64,000 nt of DNA, from positions 18,559 to 82,558 of the forward strand of contig CANJLK010000011.1 of the NCBI GenBank assembly GCA_947475465.1, in the 5' to 3' direction. The stretch is from Caulobacteraceae bacterium. GTDB taxonomy: Bacteria; Pseudomonadota; Alphaproteobacteria; Caulobacterales; Caulobacteraceae. The position numbers were made by a program, and so were the translations under genes. The first letter of the stretch is position 1. The number at the start of each line of letters is the position of its first letter. Below, piece after piece: positions 33,904-44,061 of the stretch. Below the pieces are notes generated by a model. The model worked only from the letters and a program-made list of their open reading frames with translations, was not told the DNA's origin and ran no database searches.

Positions 33904-35091
33904 ATGACGGGCCGGCCGGTCTATGTGAACTGGGACCTCTCCAGCTACACCGGCTGGGGCGTCTACGGTCTGAACCTGGCGCTTCAATGGTGCCAGGACC
34001 CGGACCTGACCGTCTATTTCACCGGCAAGTCTTCCCGTGAGGGCCTGTCGCTGGACCTGCTGCGCCAGCTGGCCATCGAGCCCCTGCTGCGCCGCTCGGA
34101 AGCCTTCCAGGCGAAGCTCGCCCCCTTGAGCGGCCAGGCCGCGGCGGTGCAGGGCCTGGCGCTCAACGGATTCGACGATGCCTTCGAGGTGGCCCAGGTC
34201 GCCCACGACGTGCGCCTGCTGGGCGAACCCAGCCTCGCGGTAACCTTCTTCGAAACAACCCAGATGGCGCCGGACGCCCTGCTGCGGGCCGCGCAATATC
34301 CACTGGTGGTCGCCGGCTCCAGCTGGAACGCCGAGATCCTGCGCGCCCACGGTCTGAAGGACGTACGCTTCGTGATGCAGGGGGTCGATCCGGCCTTCTT
34401 TCACCCGGCGCCGCGCCAGGGCCTCTATCCCGACCGCTTCCTGGTGTTCAGCGGCGGCAAGCTGGAGCGGCGCAAGGGCCAGGACCTGGTGCTGGCCGCC
34501 TTCCGCCGCTTCGCCGAGCGGCGGACCGACGCCCTGCTGGTCACTGCCTGGCAGTCGCCATTCAACGGCTATGCGCCCAGTCTGAATTTATCCGGCCTGG
34601 CCAGCCCCCTGCCGCCTGGGGGCGAGAGCGTCGATGTGCTGGCCTGGGCGGCCGCCAACGGCATCGACCGTGACCATGTGATCGACCTGGGGATGATCGC
34701 CAACCGCAACATGCCGGGCATCCTGCGCGAGATGGACGTGGCCCTGTTTCCCAACCGGGCCGAGGGCGGCACCAACCTGGTGGCCATGGAATGCCTGGCC
34801 TGCGGCGTGCCGGCCATCCTGTCGTGCAATACCGGTCACCTGGATCTGATCGAGGACGGCAATTGCTATCCGCTCGACCAGCAGGGCGTGCTTGCCGGCC
34901 GCGAAGGGCCCTTCGGGGCCGTCGCCGGCTGGGGCGAAAGCGACGTGGACGAGATCGTCGAGCAGCTGGAGCGAGTCTATGCGCACCGCGAGGAAGCCCG
35001 CGCCCGGGGGCTGGCCGGAGCGGCCATGATGACCGGGCACAGCTGGGCCGGGACCGCCCAGGCGATGAAGGCGATTATCCTGAGCCATTGA
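33904..35091 (+). CDS. Glycosyltransferase family 4 (GT-B) protein
   Basis: A 395-residue GT-B fold protein. The C-terminal donor-binding motif is FPNRAEGGTNLVAMECLACG with an E-x7-E pattern, and the start is VNWDLSSYTGWGVYGLNLAL, with a glycine-rich acceptor region. The sugar and acceptor are unknown. It separates the LON-domain gene from trm112 and does not obviously belong to their function. Confidence 0.85.
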   Translation: MTGRPVYVNWDLSSYTGWGVYGLNLALQWCQDPDLTVYFTGKSSREGLSLDLLRQLAIEPLLRRSEAFQAKLAPLSGQAAAVQGLALNGFDDAFEVAQVAHDVRLLGEPSLAVTFFETTQMAPDALLRAAQYPLVVAGSSWNAEILRAHGLKDVRFVMQGVDPAFFHPAPRQGLYPDRFLVFSGGKLERRKGQDLVLAAFRRFAERRTDALLVTAWQSPFNGYAPSLNLSGLASPLPPGGESVDVLAWAAANGIDRDHVIDLGMIANRNMPGILREMDVALFPNRAEGGTNLVAMECLACGVPAILSCNTGHLDLIEDGNCYPLDQQGVLAGREGPFGAVAGWGESDVDEIVEQLERVYAHREEARARGLAGAAMMTGHSWAGTAQAMKAIILSH

Positions 35092-35144
35092 CCCGGCGGC
35101 GAAGACGATGACGAGGGGCGCGCCGTGCAGTAGGAGTTGGTCGC

Positions 35145-35354
35145 ATGAGCACCGCCGTCCCCGCCGCCCCCGACATCGAGGTGGATCCCCGCCTTCTGGA
35201 AATCCTCGTCTGTCCGCTGACCCGCGGCCCCCTCGAGTATGACCGCGAGAAGGGGGAGCTGATCAGCAAGGGCGCGCGTCTGGCCTATCCGATCCGCGAC
35301 GGCGTGCCGATCATGCTGCCGGAAGAAGCCCGCGAGCTCGACGATGGCGAGTAG
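35145..35354 (+). CDS. Trm112-family protein
   Basis: A 69-residue protein ([20 protein letters not shown], then [19 protein letters not shown]) matching Trm112/YcaR, small partners that activate RNA or protein methyltransferases. Only one of the usual zinc cysteines (in LVCPLTRG) is present, so it is a non-zinc bacterial form. Its stop overlaps the next start by 11 bases. Confidence 0.9.
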   Translation: MSTAVPAAPDIEVDPRLLEILVCPLTRGPLEYDREKGELISKGARLAYPIRDGVPIMLPEEARELDDGE

Positions 35355-35832
35355 GCGCGGCCTTCCCAGCCATCTGCGGCGGTTCGGCGTGATCCACGTG
35401 ATCATCGGCCTGGTCGCCGTCGTCGTGATCGGCGGCCTCCTGGCGCTCGATTTCAGCCACCGGCGCGCCATCAACGTGGGCACGGCCCAGGCCTGGGACA
35501 TCCAGGGAGCGCCCTGCCCGACCGCGACGCCGCAGGAATGGGCCGCCACGCACCAGATCGCGCCGAAGACCTTCGACTACACTGGCGACGTGCTGGGCCG
35601 GGTGGCCGGCGACGCCAGCTGCTCCGACGTCCAGGACAAGGGCGGCAAGGGCCTGGGCGTCATCAAGGTCTGCCAGTTCACCAGCCCCGCGGCCCTGACC
35701 GTGAAGACCAAGGCCGGCATGTTCTACTTCCTGCCGGGCGTCGGCCAGCCGGCGACGATCATCATCCGCCAGGGCCAGCCGCGCTGCGTCCTGGCCTCGA
35801 AGTTCACGCTGAAGGGCGGGGATAAGACCTAG
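35344..35832 (+). CDS. Hypothetical membrane-anchored protein, 162 aa
   Basis: One N-terminal helix (about 16-36, [18 protein letters not shown]) anchors a domain of about 120 residues that faces the periplasm. It contains four cysteines (GAPCPTA, ASCSDVQ, IKVCQFT, QPRCVLA) that could form two disulfides. It overlaps the trm112 stop by 11 bases, so it is likely translated with it. Family and function are unknown to me. Confidence 0.7.
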   Translation: MASRRGLPSHLRRFGVIHVIIGLVAVVVIGGLLALDFSHRRAINVGTAQAWDIQGAPCPTATPQEWAATHQIAPKTFDYTGDVLGRVAGDASCSDVQDKGGKGLGVIKVCQFTSPAALTVKTKAGMFYFLPGVGQPATIIIRQGQPRCVLASKFTLKGGDKT

Positions 35833-35837
35833 GGTCT

Positions 35838-36116
35838 CTATTCGTCTTCGTCGAACCGGGCCGCGACCAGGGCCGCCAGAGCGTCGACGGCCGCCTGGGC
35901 CTCGGGCCCCTCGGCCTCGATCTCGATGCAGCAGCCGGGGCCGGCGGCCAGCATCATCAGCCCCATGATCGAGCGGGCGTCGACGGTCTGGCTGTCCTTG
36001 GAGACGCGGACCTCGGCGTCGAATCCGGAGGCGGCGCGGACGAACTTGGCGGAGGCGCGGGCATGCAGGCCCCGCTTGTTGACGATGTCGACCGTGCGGG
36101 CGGCCACCTCGCTCAC
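35838..36116 (-). CDS. HPr-like phosphocarrier protein
   Basis: A 92-residue HPr-family protein with phosphorylatable H18 (NKRGLHARASAKF) and the regulatory Ser S49 (ARSIMGLMMLA), the target of HPr kinase. It belongs to the nitrogen-type/regulatory PTS of alphaproteobacteria and has no sugar permease nearby. It forms one cluster with the EIIA-Man and hprK genes; enzyme I (ptsP) is elsewhere. Confidence 0.93.
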   Translation of the reverse strand: MSEVAARTVDIVNKRGLHARASAKFVRAASGFDAEVRVSKDSQTVDARSIMGLMMLAAGPGCCIEIEAEGPEAQAAVDALAALVAARFDEDE

Positions 36117-36126
36117 CGGGCCGCGC

Positions 36127-36531
36127 TCACTTCTCGCCGGCCAGGACGTATGAGGCCACGGAGATATATTTGCGTCCGGCCTCCTGGGCGGCGGCCACGG
36201 CCTCCTCCAGGCTTTGGCGGCTGCGCACGCTGGCCAGCTTGATCAGCATGGGCAGGTTGAGGCCGGCGATCACCTCGGCCTTAGTCTGCTCCATCACCGA
36301 GATGGCGAGGTTGGACGGCGTGCCGCCGAACATGTCGGTGAGCAGGATGACGCCCGCGCCGCTGTCCACCCGGCCGCAGGCGGCCAGTATGTCCTTGCGC
36401 CTGCGCTCCATGTCGTCTTCGGGGCCTATACAGATGGCCTCGACCGCGGCCTGCGGCCCGACCACATGTTCCATGGCGAAGACGAACTCCGCCGCGAGGC
36501 GCCCGTGCGTGACGATCACGAGGCCGATCAT
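36127..36531 (-). CDS. PTS EIIA component, mannose (EIIA-Man) family
   Basis: A 134-residue protein with the phosphorylation site H9 in VIVTHGRLA and the signature LLTDMFGGTPSNLA. In alphaproteobacteria this stand-alone EIIA accepts phosphate from HPr and acts in regulation rather than transport. The ATG at 36531 is preferred; the upstream open frame overlaps hprK and is a shadow. It is 10 bases before hpr. Confidence 0.93.
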   Translation of the reverse strand: MIGLVIVTHGRLAAEFVFAMEHVVGPQAAVEAICIGPEDDMERRRKDILAACGRVDSGAGVILLTDMFGGTPSNLAISVMEQTKAEVIAGLNLPMLIKLASVRSRQSLEEAVAAAQEAGRKYISVASYVLAGEK

Positions 36532-36592
36532 GCAAACTCTTCCAAGGGTATCCCCACCCAGCGCGGCGTGAGCGTCAGAACCGCGAGCCGTG

Positions 36593-37045
36593 CTAAATAC
36601 GCCTGTTGGAGCCCTCGTCAAAGAGGTCCAGCGCGCGACTGAGTTTCGCAGGCGCCGAGGCGTCCCGGAAATCCAGTTCCACAAGGGGCAAGTCGACTCC
36701 CAGGCGGTCTGCAGACTGGCGCGCGGGGATGCGCTCGGGCGAGTTGTAAGTGGCCACGAGGACCACCTTGGCGAGTATCAGGGCCGGGCTGGACACCACA
36801 TCGAGGCCGCGCACCTCGATCAATCCGGCCAGGGTCGGCGGCGCGCGGCCGAACAGGCGGCCCCCCGAGACCCACAAAGCCACCCGGTCGTCGGCCACCA
36901 GTTGGAAGCCCGCGTCGAGCGCGCGGAGCGCCAGGTCGCTCTTGCCGGCGCCGGAGGGGCCCTCGATCAGCACGCCGCGCCAGCGGCCCCGACGGCGCGC
37001 GGCGATCAGGCCGGCATGGACGATAAGAGGGACCTGGCCGGTCAA
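36593..37045 (-). CDS. hprK: HPr kinase/phosphorylase, short alphaproteobacterial form
   Basis: A 150-residue kinase domain with Walker A GPSGAGKS (29-36), GFQLVADDRVAL and RGLDVVS-type motifs; the N-terminal domain found in Firmicutes HprK is absent, as is usual in this group. It phosphorylates HPr on its Ser. Its ATG overlaps the chvG stop (ATGA), tying PTS regulation to the ChvGI two-component system. Confidence 0.93.
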   Translation of the reverse strand: MTGQVPLIVHAGLIAARRRGRWRGVLIEGPSGAGKSDLALRALDAGFQLVADDRVALWVSGGRLFGRAPPTLAGLIEVRGLDVVSSPALILAKVVLVATYNSPERIPARQSADRLGVDLPLVELDFRDASAPAKLSRALDLFDEGSNRRI

Positions 37046-38640
37046 ACCCGGGCCTCCGGCAGGAACAGCAGGAAGACCGCCCCCAGCACCTTGCCGTCGT
37101 CGTCGGTGCGGTTGCGGGCCTGCAGCGAGCCGCCATGGGCCTCGGCGATCTGGCGGGCAATGGACAGGCCGAGGCCGGAGTTGCCGCCGAAGGCCGCCCC
37201 CTTGGGCCGCGAGGTGTAGAACCGCTCGAACACCGTCTCCAGGTTCTCCGGCGGGATGCCGGGGCCCAGATCGGAGACCGTCGCGATCGCCCGGCCGGCG
37301 GCGTGCGACAGGGCCACGGTCACCTCCCCGCCCGGCGGACTGAAGGAACGGGCGTTGTCGATCAGGTTGCGGAAGATCTGCCCCAGCGGTCCTTCGCGCC
37401 CGGAGACCCTGACCGGACCGCCGTCCTCCGGACCGTCGAAGCGCACGGTGACGTCGCCGGCCTGGGCCGTGGCCTGGTAGAGGCCGACGATGTCCTGGAC
37501 CAGGCGGTTGAGGTCCACCGGCCGGGGCGAGTCCCGCGACAGCTCGGCGTCGAGCCGCGAGGCGTTGGAGATGTCGGTGACCAGGCGGTCCAGGCGCTGG
37601 ACGTCGTTCTTGAGGATGGCCATCAGTCGCTCGCGCGCGGCCGGGTCCTTGATCAGGTCCAGGGTTTCGATAGCCGAGCGCAACGAGGTGAGCGGGTTCT
37701 TGATCTCATGCGCCACGTCGGCGGCGAAGCTCTCGATGGCGTCCATCCGCTCCGACAGGGCGGCGGTCATATTCTGCAGGGAGCGGGTCAGGTCGCCCAG
37801 TTCGTCCTCGCGCTCGGCCAGGTCGGGGAGCGAGATGGCCCGCGCCCTGGACAGGCGAACCCGGTCGGCGGCCCGCGCCAGGCGGCGGACCGGCTGGGCG
37901 ATCATCCGGGTCAGCAGCAGCGACGAACCCAAGGTCACACCGATGGCGATCAGGATGAAGGGAATCATCGCCATCCGCTCGCGGGCCACGATGGCGTCCA
38001 CGTCGCGGGCCTCGAGGGTCAGCACCCCCAGCACCGCCTGGACGTGCTGGATGGGGATCGAAACGGAAACCACCCGGACCCCATCTTCACCGCGGCGCAC
38101 CCCGGCCACGTGCCGACCGTGCAGCGCGCTTGCCACTTCGCGGGTGAGCGCGAGGCGGCCCTTCTCCGGCCGGGCGGCTGGCCTGGGCAGGGTCAGGTCG
38201 AGCTGCAGGCCTTCGGCGCCGCGGGCCCGGGCCGGCGGCAAGGCCCTGGATTCCACCCGGTCGATGACCCAATTGCTGTCGGCCACCACGCGCCCTTGGG
38301 CGTCGTACAGCCGGGCCCGTTGGGCCTTGGGGTTGGCCAGCAACTGAAGCACCAGTTCGTTGGCGAAGGCCGCGTCCATGCCCGGCTGCGGTTCGCCGAC
38401 CGTGGCCGCCCGGTCGATGATGCTGGCCATCAGTTCGCCCTGGGTCGACAGGCTGTCGATGCGGGCGTCCACCAGCCCCTGGCGCAGCTCGTTCAGCACC
38501 AGGGCCCCGGCGATCAGCACCGCCAGGCCAAGGACATTGAGGACGACGATCAGCTGGCCGAGGCTGGACCCCGGCAGCCAGCGCGCGCGCCGGGGCTTCT
38601 TCGCCCCCTCAGGTCTCGCGGTATCGGTAGCCGACGCCAT
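37042..38640 (-). CDS. chvG: Sensor histidine kinase ChvG
   Basis: A 532-residue membrane kinase: two membrane helices (about 28-50 and 226-246) flanking a periplasmic sensor domain, HAMP (about 247-300), dimerisation domain with H311 ([20 protein letters not shown]), and HATPase with DLGPGIP and [10 protein letters not shown]. ChvG/ExoS responds to acid or envelope stress in relatives. The ATG at 38640 lies inside the chvI 3' end (32-base overlap). Confidence 0.95.
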   Translation of the reverse strand: MASATDTARPEGAKKPRRARWLPGSSLGQLIVVLNVLGLAVLIAGALVLNELRQGLVDARIDSLSTQGELMASIIDRAATVGEPQPGMDAAFANELVLQLLANPKAQRARLYDAQGRVVADSNWVIDRVESRALPPARARGAEGLQLDLTLPRPAARPEKGRLALTREVASALHGRHVAGVRRGEDGVRVVSVSIPIQHVQAVLGVLTLEARDVDAIVARERMAMIPFILIAIGVTLGSSLLLTRMIAQPVRRLARAADRVRLSRARAISLPDLAEREDELGDLTRSLQNMTAALSERMDAIESFAADVAHEIKNPLTSLRSAIETLDLIKDPAARERLMAILKNDVQRLDRLVTDISNASRLDAELSRDSPRPVDLNRLVQDIVGLYQATAQAGDVTVRFDGPEDGGPVRVSGREGPLGQIFRNLIDNARSFSPPGGEVTVALSHAAGRAIATVSDLGPGIPPENLETVFERFYTSRPKGAAFGGNSGLGLSIARQIAEAHGGSLQARNRTDDDGKVLGAVFLLFLPEARV

Positions 38641-39319
38641 AGAGGGTTTCGATTGCGTCGAACTCTGGGTCAACGTCGCGGAACTTCTTGCGCATGCGCT
38701 TGATGTGGCTGTCGATCGTACGGTCGTCGACATAGACCTGATCGTCGTAGGCCGCGTCCATCAGGTTGTCGCGGCTCTTCACGAATCCCGGGCGCTGGGC
38801 CAGCGACTGCAGCAGCAGGAACTCGGTGACGGTCAGCTTCACGGGCTTGCCTTCCCACAGGCAGTCGTGGCGGGCCGGATCGAGGGTCAGCTTGCCGCGC
38901 TTGATGGCCCTGGCGCTGGCGTCGGCGGCGCTCTGGGCAGAGGGCTCCTCGCCGTCGATCCCGGCCCGGCGCAGCACCGCCTTCACCCGCTCGATCAGCA
39001 GGCGCTGGCTGAACGGCTTGTGCATGTAGTCGTCGGCGCCCAGGTTGAAGCCCAGGATCTCGTCGATCTCCTCGTCCTTGGAGGTGAGGATGATCACCGG
39101 CAGGTCGGAGGTCCGGCGCAGGCGACGCAGCACCTCCATGCCGTCCATGCGCGGCATCTTGACGTCTAGGATGGCCAGGTCCGGCGGATCGTTCTCGAGC
39201 GCAGCCAGTCCCGAGGCGCCGTCGAAATAGGCCTTCACGGTGTGGCCGTGGCTCTCGAGCGCGAGGCTGACGGAAGTGACGATGTTCTCGTCGTCGTCCA
39301 CCAGGGTGATCTTGGCCAT
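38609..39319 (-). CDS. chvI: Response regulator ChvI
   Basis: A 236-residue OmpR/PhoB-class regulator: receiver with D52 ([11 protein letters not shown]) and K in [11 protein letters not shown], then winged helix with [20 protein letters not shown] and VGYRYRET. The N-terminal [13 protein letters not shown] and DNA-binding wing are typical of ChvI. It heads the chvI-chvG-hprK-EIIA-HPr cluster. Confidence 0.95.
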   Translation of the reverse strand: MAKITLVDDDENIVTSVSLALESHGHTVKAYFDGASGLAALENDPPDLAILDVKMPRMDGMEVLRRLRRTSDLPVIILTSKDEEIDEILGFNLGADDYMHKPFSQRLLIERVKAVLRRAGIDGEEPSAQSAADASARAIKRGKLTLDPARHDCLWEGKPVKLTVTEFLLLQSLAQRPGFVKSRDNLMDAAYDDQVYVDDRTIDSHIKRMRKKFRDVDPEFDAIETLYGVGYRYRET

Positions 39320-39469
39320 GGGGTGTTCAAACTCTCTGCATTGGTCGCCGGTGAAGCTAGTCGCGCCGCACCGTGGCCTCAATGGGGCGCGTGCTCGCCC
39401 GGTTGTAACGGTCAACCTGACCTTAAAGCTTCATCGGCTAGGTTCGGCGTGAAATTCGGGGGCGCCAGA

Positions 39470-41185
39470 ATGGCCGGGGGACGTGTTCACTTCGAGATCT
39501 TCGTGCGGAAGTATCCGGATTCCGACTGGAAGCTGGAGAGCGCCACCGAGGTCCGGACGATCGCGCTCGATGCCGCCCACGAAGTCATCAACAAGGGCCT
39601 GGCCGCCGCCGCCCGGGTGACCCGCGAGACCCAGGACGAGGACAGCGGCGAGTTCGCCTCGCTCACCATCCTGACGCTGGGCGTCCCGGAGAAGCGCCGC
39701 AAGGTGCGCGTCGCCGAAAGCACCGAGCCGCTCTGCGTCACCCCGCAGGACCTCTACACGGTCCACGCCCGCGACCGGATCGGCAAGCTGTTCGAGAGCT
39801 GGCTGGAGCGCCAGGGCGCCACACCCTTCGAGCTGCTGCACCGGCCCGACCTCGTGGAGAAGCTCGAGGCCAGCGCCGTCGAGATCACCCACGCCATCCA
39901 GAAGGTCGCCGTGCCCGAGGCCCACGCCCGCGGGACCGATATCCCGGTGATGGTCCGCTCTTTCCGCAGCCTCGCCGACCGCGCCATCGAGCGGCTGATG
40001 CGCGACGCACGAAAGAAGGCCCTGCCGCAGGTCACGCCCGAGACGGTGGGGCGGGTCGCCGCGTCGCTGCTCCAGGAGGCGGAGGGCGCCTATCTGCTGA
40101 GTTGCGGCGTGGCCGGCTACCTGGCCAAGGGCAAGAGCTGGGGCGAGAAGGTCGGGCTGCTGCTCGACCTGGCCGAGGCCGCACCGCCGCCCGGGGCGGC
40201 CCGGGCCATGACCCTGGGCGTCCTGGCCCAGCCCCTGGCGGAGATCGTCGGCTCCAAGCGCGGCCTGGACGAAATCCTGGGCGGCGGCCTGGACCTGGGC
40301 GCGAGCCTGGCGGCCATGAGCCGTCTGGCGGCCGCCGAGGTGATCGACAAGCTGGTGGAGATCGAGAACTCCGTCGCCAAGATCATGCCCAACCTGTCGC
40401 CGCGCGCCCAGCGCCTGGCGCTGTGGCTGGGGACGGAGGATTTCACCGGCGCGCGGGCCACCATCGGCCAGCGCATCCTGCGCGAGCTCTCCGGCCCGAG
40501 ACGTCTGCGGCCCACCGATCCCTCCGGCGAGATCGATGTGATCCGCGGCCTGGCGATGGCGCTCACCGCCGCCTCGGGCAAGCTCCTGCCCATCGACAAC
40601 GTCCAGGCGGCGTTCTCCGCCCGCACCCGCATGCTGGTGACCCGCGACTTCGTGGAGAGCTACCTGGGCCAGGGCCGCACCGCCCACAACGAAGCCGAGG
40701 CCCTGATCTGGCTCACCGAGAACATCATCGGCGGGGGCAACAAGCGCGAGGCCGGGCGCTGGCTGCAAAGCCTCGTCTGGAGCCTGAAGTTCGAGCGCGA
40801 GTACCGCGACAGCTCGGGCCCCGTCGCCCAGGCCCGGCTGTTCGAGCTGGCCAAGCTGCAGCGGGCGGTCAGCCGCTGCGGGCTCGTGGAGGAGGATTTC
40901 CGGCCGATCCAGACCAAGCTCGGCGAGATCGGCGGCCTGATCGACACCGACAACGGCGTGATCGCCCAGACCCTGCGCGCGCACGCGCCGGCGCTCACCC
41001 GCCTGACCCTGCTTCTCAAGCTGGCGAGCGGTGAGCAGGGTCCGCTGGGTCCGGTGGCCGACAAGGCCCGCACGGAGGCCCTGAAGCTCGCCCGCCACGA
41101 CTCCACGCGCTCCGAACTGGCCACCGCCCCCGACCGGGTCGACGCCATACGCGACCTGCTTCAGCACGCGGCGCTGGCGGCTTAA
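39470..41185 (+). CDS. Large hypothetical protein, 571 aa
   Basis: A soluble, mostly helical protein with charged patches and no signal peptide or membrane helix (MAGGRVHFEIFVRKYPDSDW...). It is divergent from chvI, a location that suggests a link to it, but no motif supports a function and I do not recognise a domain. The ATG at 39470 is used; GTG 39449 is an alternative. A hairpin 2 bases after the stop probably ends the transcript. Confidence 0.85.
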   Translation: MAGGRVHFEIFVRKYPDSDWKLESATEVRTIALDAAHEVINKGLAAAARVTRETQDEDSGEFASLTILTLGVPEKRRKVRVAESTEPLCVTPQDLYTVHARDRIGKLFESWLERQGATPFELLHRPDLVEKLEASAVEITHAIQKVAVPEAHARGTDIPVMVRSFRSLADRAIERLMRDARKKALPQVTPETVGRVAASLLQEAEGAYLLSCGVAGYLAKGKSWGEKVGLLLDLAEAAPPPGAARAMTLGVLAQPLAEIVGSKRGLDEILGGGLDLGASLAAMSRLAAAEVIDKLVEIENSVAKIMPNLSPRAQRLALWLGTEDFTGARATIGQRILRELSGPRRLRPTDPSGEIDVIRGLAMALTAASGKLLPIDNVQAAFSARTRMLVTRDFVESYLGQGRTAHNEAEALIWLTENIIGGGNKREAGRWLQSLVWSLKFEREYRDSSGPVAQARLFELAKLQRAVSRCGLVEEDFRPIQTKLGEIGGLIDTDNGVIAQTLRAHAPALTRLTLLLKLASGEQGPLGPVADKARTEALKLARHDSTRSELATAPDRVDAIRDLLQHAALAA

Positions 41186-41187
41186 TT

Positions 41188-41208
41188 CCCTTCCCGTCCT
41201 GGGAAGGG
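41188..41208 (+). terminator. Terminator-like hairpin after the 571-aa gene
   Basis: An 8-bp stem (CCCTTCCC / GGGAAGGG, 5-nt loop) directly follows the stop codon. The U-tract is missing on this strand; AATT precedes the stem on its left. Confidence 0.5.
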
Positions 41209-41307
41209 ACAGGCCGCGCAGCAACCAGGGCGGGGAGGTCGCGATCCTGCTCTGCGTCAGAGCTTAGCCCTGACAACCCCCACCCGTCCAAGACTTTGCC
41301 TCGTCCA

Positions 41308-41328
41308 CCCTCCCCATGAAGGGGAGGG
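41308..41328. terminator. Terminator-like hairpin downstream of pseC
   Basis: An 8-bp stem (CCCTCCCC / GGGGAGGG, loop ATGAA) ends 4 bases from the pseC stop. CCCTCCCC-N5-GGGGAGGG hairpins of this kind are often dispersed in such genomes. It would serve the minus-strand pseC transcript, although no T-run follows. Confidence 0.45.
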
Positions 41329-41331
41329 AAA

Positions 41332-42495
41332 TCAGACCCCCACCACCGCCCGCAGCGCGCCAACCACCCGCACCACATCGTCGTCCGACATGCCCGGATA
41401 GAGCGGCAGGGAAAGGCAGCGGTCGTACCAGGCCTGGGCGCCCGGCAGGTCGAGGTCGCCGTAGCGCTGGCGGTAATAGGGCTGGCGGTGGACCGGGATG
41501 TAGTGGACCTGGCTGCCGACCCCTCGGGCCTTCAGGCCGTCCACCACCTGGCGGCGCGTCACGCCGGCGGCCTCGAAGTCGATCAGCACGCACATCAGGT
41601 GCAGGACCGGGTCACTCCAGGGCGGCTGGGCGGCGACGCTGACCACGGGGCCCAGCGGCGCCAGCGCCTGGCCGTAGGCGGCGGCCAGCGCGCGGCGGCG
41701 GGCGGCGAAGCGGTCGAGCTTGGCCAACTGGGAGAGGCCCAGCGCGCAGAGCAGGTCGGGCAGGCGGTAGTTGAAGCCGGGCTCGGCCATCTCGTACCAC
41801 CAGGGATCGGCGCCCTGCGGCCGCATCATCCCGTGGCTGCGCATCAGGCGCAGGCGCTCGGCCAGCGCCGGGTCGTTGGTGGTCACCATGCCGCCCTCGC
41901 CGGTGGCGATGGTCTTGACCGGGTGGAAGGAGAAGGTGGCCATGGCGGAGTGCCGCGCGTCGCCCACCCGCTCGGCGACATTGCCGAAGGTCATGGCCGT
42001 ACCCAGGGCATGGGGCGCATCCTCCACCATCACCGCGCCCGCCGTGGCGGCCAGGGCCTCAAGGCCCGGCAGGTCGCAGGCGTCGCCGCGCAGGTGGACC
42101 GGCAGGACGGCGCGCAATCGCCGGTCACCGACCCGCGTCAGGGCCTCGCCGAGGGTGTCCGGCGTCATGAGCCCGCTCATGGGATCGACGTCGGCGAAGA
42201 CCACCTCGCCGCCCACGTAGCGGGCGCAGTTAGCGGTGGCCAGGAAGGTGATCGAGGGGACGATGACCGCTTCGCCAGGCTGGACCTTCAGCGCCAGCAT
42301 AGCCAGGTGGAGGGCGGCGGTGCCGTTGGCGCAGGCCACCGCGTGGGCGGCGCCAACCTTCTCCGCGAAAGCGTGTTCGAAGGCGTCGACGGTCGGCCCG
42401 GTGGTCAGGAAATCGGCGCGCAGGGCCTCGGCGACCGCAGCGATGTCGTCATCCTCGATGGTCTGGCGGCCATAGGGGAGGATCGGCGGGGACAC
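41332..42495 (-). CDS. flmB: UDP-4-keto-6-deoxy-sugar aminotransferase (PseC/FlmB family)
   Basis: A 387-residue DegT/DnrJ/EryC1/StrS PLP enzyme: GTAALHLAMLALKVQPG, then ATFSFHPVKTIATGEGGMV with the PLP lysine (HPVKTI), and GFNYRLPDLLCALGLSQL. It aminates C4 in the pseudaminic-acid-type pathway used to glycosylate flagellin; in Caulobacter flmA/flmB mutants lose flagella. It starts 1 base after flmA. Confidence 0.92.
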   Translation of the reverse strand: MSPPILPYGRQTIEDDDIAAVAEALRADFLTTGPTVDAFEHAFAEKVGAAHAVACANGTAALHLAMLALKVQPGEAVIVPSITFLATANCARYVGGEVVFADVDPMSGLMTPDTLGEALTRVGDRRLRAVLPVHLRGDACDLPGLEALAATAGAVMVEDAPHALGTAMTFGNVAERVGDARHSAMATFSFHPVKTIATGEGGMVTTNDPALAERLRLMRSHGMMRPQGADPWWYEMAEPGFNYRLPDLLCALGLSQLAKLDRFAARRRALAAAYGQALAPLGPVVSVAAQPPWSDPVLHLMCVLIDFEAAGVTRRQVVDGLKARGVGSQVHYIPVHRQPYYRQRYGDLDLPGAQAWYDRCLSLPLYPGMSDDDVVRVVGALRAVVGV

Positions 42496-42496
42496 C

Positions 42497-43642
<1,146 letters not shown>

Positions 43643-43644
43643 CT

Positions 43645-44055
43645 ATGACCCGCCGCCTTTTCCTTGGACGCCTTGCCCTGGCCGCCGCCTGCGCCAGCCT
43701 GCCGGCGGCCGCAGCCTGGGCCGGCGAGGAAAAGAAGAAGAAGTCCGGCGGCGAGAGCTACCTGCCCCTCGCGGCCATTACCGGCTCAACCAACAAGCCA
43801 GGCGGACGGCGCGGCGTGCTGACGGTGGAGTGCGGCCTGGACGTGCCCGACCCGGTGCTGCGGGCCCGCGCCGACGCCTCGCTGCCCAGGCTGCGGGCGG
43901 CCTATGTCCAGACGGTGATCGCCTATGCCGCCGGACTGCCGGTCGGCGCCCAACCCGACGTCGACTTCCTGGCCAGGTCGCTGCAGAAACAGACCGACAC
44001 CGTGCTCGGCCGCACGGGCGCCAAGCTGCTCATGGGCGCCATCCTGGTCGGCTGA
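43645..44055 (+). CDS. Tat-exported hypothetical protein
   Basis: A 136-residue protein with a twin-arginine signal (TRRLFLGRLALAAACASLP, cleavage near AAAAWA). The mature part is LPLAAITGSTNKPGGRRGVL, VLTVECGLDVPDP, helical AYVQTVIAYAAGLPVGAQ and a hydrophobic end TGAKLLMGAILV. The beta-strand/helix pattern recalls FliL-type periplasmic domains, but similarity is weak. Divergent from flmA. Function unknown. Confidence 0.7.
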   Translation: MTRRLFLGRLALAAACASLPAAAAWAGEEKKKKSGGESYLPLAAITGSTNKPGGRRGVLTVECGLDVPDPVLRARADASLPRLRAAYVQTVIAYAAGLPVGAQPDVDFLARSLQKQTDTVLGRTGAKLLMGAILVG

Positions 44056-44061
44056 GCCGGC

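Noticed and set aside
39431..41224. A 597-codon open frame opposite the 571-aa hypothetical gene
   Set aside because: The plus-strand frame has normal protein-like composition and a sensible start; the minus frame is Gly/Gln/Ala/His-rich without structure.
41185..41332. A CRISPR array, from the cluster of short GC-rich repeats
   Set aside because: Only two different hairpins occur; there are no regularly spaced identical repeats.
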